From: Verrucomicrobiota bacterium
GTDB lineage: Bacteria > Verrucomicrobiota > Lentisphaeria > JABSQK01 > JAJFLO01
DNA length: 42,144 nucleotides
Direction of reading: 5' to 3'
Assembly: GCA_021772635.1 (NCBI GenBank)
Contig: JAJFLP010000045.1
Coordinates: forward strand, 1 to 42,144
Under the pieces are notes generated by a model. The model had not been told where the DNA came from. It did not search any database and was given only the letters and a program-made list of their open reading frames with translations. A program made the position numbers and the translations under genes. This document shows positions 26,101 through 34,600 of this stretch, piece by piece (position 1 is the stretch's first letter; every line of letters begins with the position of its first letter).

Positions 26101-29100
26101 TGCCTCTGACTTCGGCGGAAACAATGTTGGAATTTTCACCGCAACCAACGCATCCCCAACTATTACCGGCGCAGCGACGCTGGATGGAATCGGAACCTTA
26201 AGCGGTTCGACTGTAACTGTCAGTGACGCACTGACAGTCAATAGTATCCTAACGGTTGCGTCTGGCACGTTGTCGTTTGCCGGCGCCAGTACGAACAATG
26301 GGACTATTGACGTCCAGTCGGGCGCTACCGTTACGGGAACCGGCGCGTCGTTCGACAACGCGAACGGCGGCACCATCAAGGGCGCCGGCACCCTGGTGGT
26401 CTCCAGTACAACCTTCACCAACTCCGGCACCATTGGGCCGGGCGCTTCAGCCGGCACGCTAAGTATCACCGGGAACGTAGCTTTGGCTTCGACCTCTGTT
26501 ATAGATATTGAGTTGGAGGCCGTGGCAACCTTCGATGTCCTGGCGATCTCCGGAACCGCGGCTCTCAACGGAACGTTGAATGTCACCTATCTCGGGGGAT
26601 ACACACCATCCGTAAGTGACGACTTTGCGGTGATTACCAATGTCGGGACGCAGTCAGGGATGTTCAGCTCTGTAAGCGTTCCGTTTGGCAGCATCTTCAG
26701 CACTGCGTATAACGCCAATGACGTCACTTTAACTGCGACATCCGCCTCGACTGTTAACGAATGGGACACCGACAGCAGTGGTGATTGGAATACCGCTGGC
26801 AACTGGAGTCTGAACCATGTGCCGCTGTCGAGCGAGGCGGTCCTAATCGATCGATCCGCCGGCACGTACACGATCACGATCAGCAGCGGGACCCAAGCCG
26901 TTGCTCAGTTATCGTCTGAGGAAAATATCGTCATCTCCGGCGGTTCATTGGATATTGCCGGAGATTCCACGATTAATGGGGACTTCACACTCTCCGGCGG
27001 GACTTTGCAGGGGGCGGGAGATTTGACGGTCACCGGTACCTTCGGTTGGAGTGGCGGTACCATGAGCGGAACCGGGACGACGACGATTCCGTCAGGCGGC
27101 GCATTGAATATAAGCGGAGCAAGTGATCACCTTTTTGATACGCGCACGATAAATAATTCAGGGACAACCACCTTTACAGCGACGAGTGCTGGAGATTTGG
27201 ACTTTGCGAACGGTGCAGTATTCAATAACCTTTCCGGGGGGGTCTTTGATATTCAGAGTGACAGCGTCGTGCTTGATTTTATTGCGGGGACAGAGGGCGC
27301 GTTTAATAATGTCGGGACGTTGCGAAAAAGCGCTGGTACCGGTACCTCAACAATCGATATTGCGTTTAATAATACAGGTGCCGTGGATGTCCAGACGGGT
27401 ACGCTTAGCCTGACCAAAGGAGGAGCGAGCGATAACGGATTTAGCGGGGCAGCGGGGACAACCCTGGAGTTTGGCGGTGGCACGCATACGTTGAACGCGG
27501 GGGCGACGGTGAGTATCCCCAATGTCATCTTTAGCAGCGGCACGGTGAGCCTGAGTGACAGTTATAATGCAACGACGAACACAACAGTGAGTGGCGGTAC
27601 CGCCAATTTTAATGGCACTGTTACGAGTGTTGGCAGTTCTGTGACGGTGAGCAATGGCACAGCCAATTTTAGCAGTGCGTCCTCGATTAGTACCGTCACC
27701 GCTACCCTAGCAGGCGGTACGCTTACAGGTAGCAGTTCCGTAACCGTTACAGGCACCCTCAACTGGAGCGGCGGTACGATGAGCGGAACGGGGGCGACAG
27801 TCATTCCATCAGGCGGTGCATTCAATATAAGCGGAGCAAGTGATCACCTTTTTGATGCGCGCACGATAAATAATTCAGGGGCCGTCACCTTTACAGCGAC
27901 GAGCGCTGGAGATTTGGACGTTGCGAACGGCGCAGTATTTAACAACCTGTCCGGCGGGGTTTTTGATATTCAGAGCGACAGCGTCGTGCTTGATTTTAAT
28001 GCGGGGACAGAGGGTGCGTTTAATAACGTCGGGACGTTGCGAAAAAGCGCTGGTACCGGTACCTCAACAATCGATATTGCGTTTAATAATACAGGTACCG
28101 TGGATGTCCAGACGGGTACGCTTAGCCTGACCAAAGGAGGAACGAGCGATAGCGGTTTTAGCGGGGCGGCGGGCACGTTGCAATTCGGAGGAGGAACGCA
28201 TGTGTTGAACTCGGGTGCGACCATCAGTATTCCGAACGTCGTATTCAGTAGTGGAACCGCGACGTTGAACGACGACTACAATGCGACGACGAGTACAACA
28301 GTGAGTGGCGGTACCGCCAATTTTAACGGCACTGTCACGAGTATTGGCAGTTCTGTGACGGTAAGTTTTGGTACCGCCAATTTTAGCAGTAGCTCGTCGA
28401 TCAGTACGACCACCGCTACATTATCAGGTGGTACAATAAACGGGAGCAGCTTGTTAACAGTTACCGGTACGTTCGGTTGGAGTGGCGGTGACATGAGCGG
28501 AACCGGGACGACGACGATTCCGTCAGGCGGCGTATTGATTATAAGCGGAGCAAGTGATCACCTTTTTGATACGCGCACGATAAATAACTCAGGGACAACC
28601 ACCTTTATTGCGACGAGTGCTGGAGATTTGGACTTTGCGAACGGCGCAGTATTTAACAACCTGTCCGGCGGGGTCTTTGATATTCAGAGTGACAGCGTCG
28701 TGCTTGATCTTGGTTCGGGGACAGAGGGTGCGTTTAATAATGTCGGGACATTGCGAAAAAGCGCTGGTACCGGTACCTCAACAATCGATATTGCGTTTAA
28801 TAATACAGGTACCGTGGATGTTCAGACCGGTACGCTTAGCCTGACCAAAGGAGGAACGAGCGATAGCGGTTTTAGCGGGGCGGCGGGCACGTTGCAATTC
28901 GGAGGAGGAACGCATGTGTTGAACTCGGGTGCGACCATCAGTATTCCGAACGTCGTATTCAGTAGCGGAACCGCGACGTTGAACGACGACTACAATGCGA
29001 CGACAAGTACAACAGTGAGCGGCGGTACCGCCAATTTTAACGGCACTGTCACGAGTATTGGCAGTTCTGTGACGGTAAGTTTTGGTACCGCCAATTTTAG

Positions 29101-30778
29101 CAGTAGCTCGTCGATCAGTACGACCACCGCTACATTATCCGGTGGTACAATAAACGGGAGCAGTTCCGTAACCGTTACAGGCACCCTCAACTGGAGTGGC
29201 GGTGACATGAGCGGAACCGGAACGACGACGATTCCGTCAGGCGGCGTATTGATTATAAGCGGAGCAAGTGATCACCTTTTTGATACGCGCACGATAAATA
29301 ACTCAGGGACAACCACCTTTACCGCGACGAGTGCTGGAGATTTGGACTTTGCGAACGGCGCAGTATTTAACAACCTGTCCGGAGGGGTCTTTGATATTCA
29401 GAGCGACAGCGTCGTGCTTGATCTTGGTTCGGGGACCGAGGGTGCATTTAACAATATAGGTACGCTGCAAAAAAGTATCGGCACCGGAGTGTCGACGATT
29501 GATATTGCTTTTACCAATACCGGAACCGTGGATATCCAGACCGGGACGCTCAAGTTAACGAGAGGTACCTTCGATAATGCATCGGGCGCCACGATTCAGG
29601 GATCAGGCACCCTTGATGTCTCGACGATAACATTCACCAACTCCGGTACCATCGCGCCGGGTGCGTCATCGGGAACTCTCAACATTACCGGAAACGTCAC
29701 TCTCAATTCGTCGAGTGTCATCGAAATCGAGTTGGCTGCAACAGCAACATTTGACGTTCTCGCGATTTCCGGGACCGCGGTGCTAGATGGAACGCTTAAT
29801 GTTACCTATCTCGGCGGCTACCTGCCAGCGGTCAGCGACGACTTTGCAGTGATAACCAATGTCGGGGCTCAGTCAGGGACCTTCAGCACGGTAAGTGTGC
29901 CGTTTGGCAGCACCTTCACCACTGCGTATAATTCGAACGACGTCACTTTGACGACAACAGCGGCCTTCGCTCTTAATGAGTGGGACGCTACTGGCAGTGG
30001 CGATTGGGAAACCGGGAGTAACTGGAGTTTAGACCATGTCCCGACTTCGTCTGAAGCAGCGCTAATCGATCTGGCTGGCGGACCGTTTTCAATAACCATC
30101 AGCAGTGGCGCTCAAGCAGTTGCCTTATTGTCATCCGCAGAGAATATCGTCCTTTCGGGCGGTTCTTTGGACATCGGTGGAGAATCCACAATCAACGGAG
30201 ATTTTACACTCTCCGGCGGGACACTCCAGGGCGTGGGAGAGCTCACTGTATCCGGTACCTTCAATTGGAGCAGCGGTACCATGAGCGGATCTGGAACGAC
30301 TACGGTACCGTCAGGAGTAGCGTTGAATCTCAGTGGGTCGACCGGGAAAGTTCTTGATGGAAGAACCTTGAACAATTCTGGTACAGTTACGTATACTGCG
30401 ACAAGCTCGGGGAGTGTGTTCTTAAATAACTCGGCGATATTCAATAATCAGTCCGGCGGTGTTTTTGATATTCAGAGTGACAATTTCGCACTTGATACAA
30501 GCGGAGGTACAGCAGGGGAGTTTAACAACGCCGGAACCTTTCAGAAGAGCGCCGGCGCTGGCACGTCAGAGATCGACATTGCGTTTAATAACAACAGCGG
30601 CACGATAGCTGTTACCACCGGTATCCTTAACCTCTCTGCCGGAGGAACCCATTCCGGCACATTCACGGGTGGGGGGACCGGCCCGAACTTCGCCGGCGGT
30701 ATTCACGATATGAGTGCAGTTACCCAAGTCGAAGGCAGCCTGAATACCACGAACGGTACGGTTGTGAGCGGTCAGTAA
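20132..30778 (+). CDS. Giant modular surface protein (3548 residues), probably C-terminally truncated
   Basis: A very large exported repeat protein, probably an adhesin or surface layer. Residues 1-19 are a signal peptide. Three ~75-residue modules (EYFIDTDPGFGSGT types) fill about 20-245. Four supermodules follow, each opened by a Trp-rich unit (SGDWNTAGNWSLNHVP type) at about 251, 873, 2209 and 3282. The first three close with a GTIxPGxSxGTLxITGNVTL block and a DVLAISGTAxLxGT/FAVITNVG strand domain, as in autotransporter passengers. Supermodule 2 contains three 374-residue Gly-rich repeats (GGGGRIAVHYDTKTFTGTFS, GAGTIYLKD); supermodule 3 contains four ~238-residue repeats. Supermodule 4 stops without its closing block, and the stop lies some 25 bases before REP palindromes. 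There is no PEP-CTERM, beta-barrel or T9SS tail, consistent with loss of the C-terminus. No clear ribosome-binding site precedes the ATG. Confidence 0.8.
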   Translation: MTRKIILSLLVGFVTQSHALDIVAVEYFIDTDPGFGSGTSVSLTSGSDITVSFTANLTGVSDGIHTLYVRGKDANLDWSLTHTRVFLKETLLIGETVPSITSAEYFFDTDPGFGSGTAITVSPTGTSVEESFTADVTSLSVGPHTLVVRALDAAGNWSIVHSRPFLKEAIVDGDTLPNISALEYFIATDPGFGSATAVGSLPTGSDITVDFTASLSGLTDDQDYVLGIRGKDADNNWSLVNSHAFSVPAVNRWVGASTGDWDVTSNWSLGTVPQSTETALIDTVGVTVTHDTGTDSISILDIVSGSTLIISGGSLDVGSASVIAGDVTLSGGTLQGAGDITINGAFGFYNSSTIAGSSASLTTTGTTTISSGINIADKDWINQGTVTLSGTAELKLFSSNDNFTNDTGATFNMNSTASTPISNTFAASVFDNKGTFNKNGSSGGVQEITSGVTFNNTGTVNVNTGELRVSSGGTDTGVWDVDSGATLDFFSGTRDLNSGSDIAGLGTLDVSGGTVSVNDGFSISTGGTIGVSGGTLNLTPTTPITTFSSAISVTNGGTLSLANGATFSAGLTLDAGDLIAPGAVTVNGAFSFTNNSSFSGSGAITTTGTTTVSSGTTNDVSKDWTNQGTVTLSGSSKIRVDASDFVNDTGAVFNYSSSNSEAISHFNSGSTFENRGTFNKTSSGHQNISSSVTFSNTGTVNITGGNLTVRTFPSNAGTLNIASSRTLVIEGSAFANTSSGTIQGTGTVDVAFVTGDLLTNSGTIKPGGSAGTLSITGNVTLDSTSVIEIELGGTTAGTLHDVLAISGTATLAGTMNVSNISPFIAATNDAFQVMTFASRSGTITTVTPPFGATLATAHNTADITLTATVVSLNEWDTDSSGDWNTAGNWSLNHVPLSSEAVLIDRSAGTYTITVGNGVAAVADQLMSEENIVIAGGSLDVTNAFDVNANLTFTAASTIDGNACESSGVDNTIINNGVIVTCDCDLGTYTNGWELNDLTLTGTIAHPAEDTDGAVVSVAGDMTVNAAGSINVDSLGFDGGSELEVGDGTGGGTGDKGVGGGYGGTGGSNGNDAGGTAHGSLSLPALLGSGGSGTEDGAIDSKGGDGGGLIKLVVSGTLTHNGTISADGGVGFKVSGGNDRAAGGGSGGSIQISAGVFAGTGTIGADGGDEFGDGGSGGGGRIAVHYDTKTFTGTFSATGGQVAAAGEYGGAGTIYLKDNAASVFDLTIDNGATLASASTPVSVAADFGGNTIQNLTVNYSSPTFTGSLAPVSFTSTNFDMTITGAFTVPDFDLTNSTATISGSLTASDAIVLTGSIVTVGDTFTLDDTLTLASSSLTVANTLTDLTTTLTSISFSGTSSLTVPAVTTIQDLTIPSGTTVAHPAENTSGLTITAPNLTVDSGGSINVDSKGFDGGSELEVGDGTGGGTGDKGVGGGYGGTGGSNGNDAGGTAHGSLSLPALLGSGGSGTEDGAIDSKGGDGGGFVKLVVSGTLTHNGTISADGGIGFKVRGGNDRAAGGGSGGSIQISAGVFAGTGTIGADGGDKFGDGGSGGGGRIAVHYDTKTFTGTFSASGGQVADTGEFGGAGTIYLKDNAASVFDLTIDNGAILASASTPVSVAADFGGNTIQNLTVNYSSPTFTGSISPSNFTSTNFDLAVTGALTVPDFDITNSTATISGSLTASDAIILTGSTVTVGDTFTLDDTLTLASSSLTVANTLTDLTTTLTSITFSGTSSLTVPAITTIQDLTIPSGTTVAHPAENTSGLTITAPNLTVDSGGSINVDSKGFDGGSELEVGDGTGGGSAGNGVGGGYGGKGGPNGGSSGGTAHGSLSLPALLGSGGSGTEDGASDSKGGDGGGFVKLVVSGTLANNGTISADGGVGFKVRGGNNKPAGGGSGGSIQISAGVFAGTGTIGADGGDYFGDGGTGAGGRIAVHYDTKTFTGTFSASGGQVGNTGEYGGAGTIYLKDNAASVFDLTIANDTNAANATTPLSVASDFGGNNVGIFTATNASPTITGAATLDGIGTLSGSTVTVSDALTVNSILTVASGTLSFAGASTNNGTIDVQSGATVTGTGASFDNANGGTIKGAGTLVVSSTTFTNSGTIGPGASAGTLSITGNVALASTSVIDIELEAVATFDVLAISGTAALNGTLNVTYLGGYTPSVSDDFAVITNVGTQSGMFSSVSVPFGSIFSTAYNANDVTLTATSASTVNEWDTDSSGDWNTAGNWSLNHVPLSSEAVLIDRSAGTYTITISSGTQAVAQLSSEENIVISGGSLDIAGDSTINGDFTLSGGTLQGAGDLTVTGTFGWSGGTMSGTGTTTIPSGGALNISGASDHLFDTRTINNSGTTTFTATSAGDLDFANGAVFNNLSGGVFDIQSDSVVLDFIAGTEGAFNNVGTLRKSAGTGTSTIDIAFNNTGAVDVQTGTLSLTKGGASDNGFSGAAGTTLEFGGGTHTLNAGATVSIPNVIFSSGTVSLSDSYNATTNTTVSGGTANFNGTVTSVGSSVTVSNGTANFSSASSISTVTATLAGGTLTGSSSVTVTGTLNWSGGTMSGTGATVIPSGGAFNISGASDHLFDARTINNSGAVTFTATSAGDLDVANGAVFNNLSGGVFDIQSDSVVLDFNAGTEGAFNNVGTLRKSAGTGTSTIDIAFNNTGTVDVQTGTLSLTKGGTSDSGFSGAAGTLQFGGGTHVLNSGATISIPNVVFSSGTATLNDDYNATTSTTVSGGTANFNGTVTSIGSSVTVSFGTANFSSSSSISTTTATLSGGTINGSSLLTVTGTFGWSGGDMSGTGTTTIPSGGVLIISGASDHLFDTRTINNSGTTTFIATSAGDLDFANGAVFNNLSGGVFDIQSDSVVLDLGSGTEGAFNNVGTLRKSAGTGTSTIDIAFNNTGTVDVQTGTLSLTKGGTSDSGFSGAAGTLQFGGGTHVLNSGATISIPNVVFSSGTATLNDDYNATTSTTVSGGTANFNGTVTSIGSSVTVSFGTANFSSSSSISTTTATLSGGTINGSSSVTVTGTLNWSGGDMSGTGTTTIPSGGVLIISGASDHLFDTRTINNSGTTTFTATSAGDLDFANGAVFNNLSGGVFDIQSDSVVLDLGSGTEGAFNNIGTLQKSIGTGVSTIDIAFTNTGTVDIQTGTLKLTRGTFDNASGATIQGSGTLDVSTITFTNSGTIAPGASSGTLNITGNVTLNSSSVIEIELAATATFDVLAISGTAVLDGTLNVTYLGGYLPAVSDDFAVITNVGAQSGTFSTVSVPFGSTFTTAYNSNDVTLTTTAAFALNEWDATGSGDWETGSNWSLDHVPTSSEAALIDLAGGPFSITISSGAQAVALLSSAENIVLSGGSLDIGGESTINGDFTLSGGTLQGVGELTVSGTFNWSSGTMSGSGTTTVPSGVALNLSGSTGKVLDGRTLNNSGTVTYTATSSGSVFLNNSAIFNNQSGGVFDIQSDNFALDTSGGTAGEFNNAGTFQKSAGAGTSEIDIAFNNNSGTIAVTTGILNLSAGGTHSGTFTGGGTGPNFAGGIHDMSAVTQVEGSLNTTNGTVVSGQ
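23138..26090 (+). repeat. Three in-frame 1122-bp repeats (Gly-rich modules)
   Basis: The phrase TGAGCTTGAGGTCGGTGA recurs at 23251, 24373 and 25495, exactly 1122 bases (374 codons) apart. Approximate units are 23138-24259, 24260-25381 and a partial 25382-26090. Long stretches of units 1 and 2 are nearly identical. Confidence 0.9.
26990..29560 (+). repeat. Four in-frame ~714-bp repeats
   Basis: ATGAGCGGAAC recurs at 27062, 27779, 28493 and 29207 (spacings 717, 714, 714). The stretch around 28190-28445 differs from its counterpart around 28905-29160 at only a few bases, implying very recent duplication. A diverged fifth copy begins near 30220. Confidence 0.9.
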
Positions 30779-30802
30779 ATGACTCGAAAAATTAAGTATT
30801 AC

Positions 30803-30960
30803 ATCATAACCAGGATGGTCATGCCACATTGTAGCACATGCGTCCCGCTTGTGAAAAGGAAAAAATATCATGACCAAGATGGTCATGGCACGTTGTGACA
30901 CGAGCATCTTGCTCGTGGAGAGACTACGAAAATATATCATGACCAGGATGGTCATGGCAC
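30803..30960 (+). repeat. REP cluster upstream of the RAYT gene (family 2)
   Basis: Two alternating palindromes. Type a, ATCATGACCAGGATGGTCAT, lies at 30867 and 30936, with a worn copy at about 30803. Type b, CACGAGCATCTTGCTCGTG, lies at 30899, with a worn copy at about 30835. An a-b pair with the same linker (GACTACGAAAA) is found downstream at 31595-31660. Confidence 0.9.
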
Positions 30961-30973
30961 ATTGCACGACAAA

Positions 30974-31582
30974 ATGATCGACTGGGAGTCATTGAAGGTT
31001 CGGGAAGGTGCGTATCTACCGCATTGGACATGCGAAAACGCCATTTACCACGTCGTGTTTCGACTCGCGGACTCACTACCAAAAAGCGTACTCGAATCAT
31101 GGAGCCGTGAGCGAGATGCGATCGTCGAAGTGGCTCAGCAGATGAGGCGCGGGCTTAGTGAAACCGAAGAAAAGCGACTGGTGTATCTGCATTCTGAGAA
31201 TGTGGAGAAATACCTCGACGCAGGGCACGGTGAATGTCTGCTAATGAGGTCAGAATTTGCGGAGTTGGTGGCCAACGCGCTAAAGCATTTCGACGGTGAA
31301 CGCTATCGATTGCACGCTTGGTGTCTTATGCCGAATCACGTGCATATAATAGTGGATATGATCGACTCGTATAAGCTGTCAGAAGTTGTTCATAGCTGGA
31401 AGTCGTTCACATCTAATATTGTGAACAGAACACTTGGTCGTAACGGGCAACTCTGGCAGCGTGAGGCGTACGATCATATTATTCGAAGCGAAAAAGAGTA
31501 TCGATTTCAGTTGAGTTATGTACTCGATAATCCGGCCAAGGCTGGGTTGAAAAACTGGCTGTGGGTTTGGCCGAAGCTTTGA
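30974..31582 (+). CDS. REP-associated tyrosine transposase (RAYT, TnpA_REP, Y1 HUH family)
   Basis: 202 residues from the ATG at 30974; an in-frame TTG at 30962 would add four residues. The HUH metal-binding motif is H122-x-H124 in CLMPNHVHIIVDM. The C-terminal part REAYDHIIRSEKEYRFQLSY and VLDNPAKAGL is typical of TnpA_REP and supplies the catalytic Tyr (Y166 or Y182; I cannot decide). The N-terminal HWTCENAIYHVVFRLADSLP is also typical. RAYTs are single-domain endonucleases that bind and cut REP hairpins and are thought to spread them. It is flanked on both sides by family 2 REPs, the expected substrate. It interrupts the surface-protein cluster and may have removed the end of the upstream gene. 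Confidence 0.92.
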   Translation: MIDWESLKVREGAYLPHWTCENAIYHVVFRLADSLPKSVLESWSRERDAIVEVAQQMRRGLSETEEKRLVYLHSENVEKYLDAGHGECLLMRSEFAELVANALKHFDGERYRLHAWCLMPNHVHIIVDMIDSYKLSEVVHSWKSFTSNIVNRTLGRNGQLWQREAYDHIIRSEKEYRFQLSYVLDNPAKAGLKNWLWVWPKL

Positions 31583-31594
31583 GGGTTTCACAAT

Positions 31595-31660
31595 GTGACA
31601 CGAGCATCTTGCTCGTGGTAGGACTACGAAAAAATATCATGACCAAGATGGTCATAGCAC
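31595..31660 (+). repeat. REP pair downstream of the RAYT gene (family 2)
   Basis: Type b (GTGACACGAGCATCTTGCTC, 31595-31618) and type a (ATCATGACCAAGATGGTCAT, 31636 on), in the same order and spacing as upstream. It ends 14 bases before the next start codon. Confidence 0.9.
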
Positions 31661-31674
31661 GATAGGTAACACCT

Positions 31675-34600
31675 ATGAGTAATAAGAAAATTATCATTCT
31701 CTTCGTTGCCCTCGTAACCGCGGGTGCGGTGATGTATGCGGCCGTTCGAACGGGTGGAGTGTATACGCAGGAGACCGAATCGATTGGTGCCGGAGGTGGT
31801 ACTTCTTCGGGCGGGGTGTACTCGAATCAGACGAGTATGAGCACGATCTCCGGTAGTTCAAGCGGCGGCGTATACTCGAATTCAACCGGGTTTGCGGCGA
31901 TAAGTGCCGCAAATCCACCGATCGCGAATGATGATGAGTTCACGGTCGCGGAAGATAGCGGGACAACGAATCTGGATGTGCTGGCGGACGACTCGATTCT
32001 TCCGGACGTCGGGGAGACCCTCACGATTACAGCGGTTAGTGCGGGGTCCGATGGAGGTACGATTGCGATCGCGGGAGGGGGGACGTCGATCGACTACGCG
32101 CCGGCAACAAACTTCACGGGAGATGAGACGTTTACGTATACGATTAACGACGGAACCGTCGGCAGCGATGATACAGCAACCGTGACGGTTACCGTTACCA
32201 GCGTGAATGACGCGCCGGTCCTGGATAATACAGGCGATATGACGCTCACTGCGGTCAACGAAGATGACACTAGTGTCACAATCACAGGCGCGACCGTTGC
32301 AGACATTATTTCAAGCGCAGGTGGCGATCGGATTACAGATCCGGATTCGGGAGCGGTCGAAGGGATTGCTGTGGTCGGAGCGGATAGAGCCAACGGGAGT
32401 TGGGAGTACTCGACGGACGGCGGAACTAATTGGAGTCTCTTCGGGACACTTTCTGACAGTTCGGCCACCTTGTTAGATGATGCAGCAACAACCCGTCTCC
32501 GATTCGTGCCGAACGGAGATTTTAACGGATCGTCGACGGTTATATTCCGGGCATGGGACCTGACTTCGAATTCATTTGGTGATACAGGCGTCGACGTGTC
32601 GACGAATGGTAATACCACTGCGTTTAGTGCGGCTACCGAGGTTGCGACGGTTACGGTGATCCCGGTGAACGATGCGCCGGTGTTGGATAATACCGGCACG
32701 ATGCGATTGACGTCGATCAGTGAGAACGAAGCGAGTGGCACGAACAGCGGAACGTCAGTATCGGCGATTATTGCGAGCGCCGGGGGTGACCGGATTACGG
32801 ACGTGGATGACAGTCGGGCGGCTGAAGGTATTGCCGTAACGTCGGTGGACAATGCTATTGGAACCTGGGAGTACTCGACGGATACCGGTGCGAACTGGAG
32901 CGCTTTCGGTGCGGTTTCAGGTAATGCTGCAACGTTGTTGGGTGAGGACGCGGCGAATCGAGTGCGGTTTGTCCCAGGTTTGAACTCTGTTGGCACGGCG
33001 ACGATTAGTTTTCTAGCGTGGGATCAAACTTCAGGCACCAACGGAGACATCGGGGTTGATGTTTCGACGAATGGCGGGACGTCAGCGTACAGTACGGCTA
33101 CTGAATCGGCGCAGATCAATATCAACCCGGCGACTATTTACGTCGACGCATCCGCAACGAGCGGGGAGGATACGGGCCTGACGTGGGGGAATGCGTTTCT
33201 TGCTTTGCAGGACGCTTTGACTTTCGCCTCGGAGGGCCATGGTACAATAGACGAGATCTGGGTTGCAAACGGATCGTATCTTCCGGGTGCGGCGAGAGCG
33301 GACACGTTTCAGCTTCAGAACAACCTCGGCGTTTATGGCGGATTTGCCAGCGGCGAGACAATGATTAGTCAGCGGGATGTTTCGAACAACCGTTGCATTC
33401 TAAGTGGGGATGTAGATGAGAACGGCAGTGCCTCAGGGAACAGCTACCATGTGGTGACGGGCACGGGGACGGATAATACCGCGATCCTCGACGGGTTTAT
33501 TGTCACAGGGGGTAATGCGGACGGTTCAGGGAGTTTATCGCGCGGCGGCGGATTGATCAATGACGGGAGTAACCCGACCCTGACGAATTTGGTGTTCAAA
33601 CGTAATCAGGCGTCAGATAAGGGTGGAGCGATATATAATACGAATAGCGCAATGCCAATGATTGATGGATGTACGTTCACCGATAACTCAGCATCAATCG
33701 GTGGGGCGATTGCGTTTGAGAGCAATTCTTCTTGTGTCGTAACCGATAACGTATTCGCCGGTAACATTGCGACTTCGAACGGCGGCGCTCTCGCTTGTTT
33801 CGGGTCGTCACCGCATATCGGGAACGGATTATTTATAGGAAACTCCGCAGTAGATGGAGGCGCGGTGTACGCGGCAAGTTCATCCGGCCCGCGCTTTGTT
33901 AATTGCACAATCACGGAGAATCACGCTGCAGGCGGTGTAGGCGGCGGGATCGCGGTGAATGATGGTCCGTCGATTTTGGAAGTTATCAATACGATTTTGT
34001 GGGCGAACAGTGCGTCGACGGCCGTAACAAGTGATGTGTCGGTATTCGATTCGGAGTCCGTCACTTTTAAGCATTGTGACGTTGCAGCGTCGAACGGGAG
34101 CGGCGCAAGCTGGGCGACAGCGCTTGGAACAGACGCAACCGGAAATATCGACAGTGACCCAAAATTCGATGGCGGCGGCGCGACAAGTACCTCGTCAGCT
34201 AGCGCTACATTCGATTCAGCGACTTGCGCGACAACGATTACGGACAGTACAGGATTATTCACCGTGAACGCTTTGGCTGGAAAATATTTGAATCCGGATA
34301 CATCTCAAATTCAGCAGTTCCCTATTCTAAGTAATACGGCGACTACAATTACGTTCCTGGGGGACTTTCTGGCCGCCTCCGGTGCAATGTATCTGGTTTA
34401 CGACTATCAGTTGGAGAGCGGCTTGTCGCCTTGCATCGATTCCGGTTTCGGCGATTCAAGTACCGAATTTCCGTTGGTGCCAACGACGGATCTCTCAGGT
34501 AACGCTCGGGTTGATCATCCGATTTTTACCGCGAATACAGGTGTTGGTGATCCGATGTATGTGGATATGGGCGTATTCGAAAGCCAGGGAACGGAGATCG

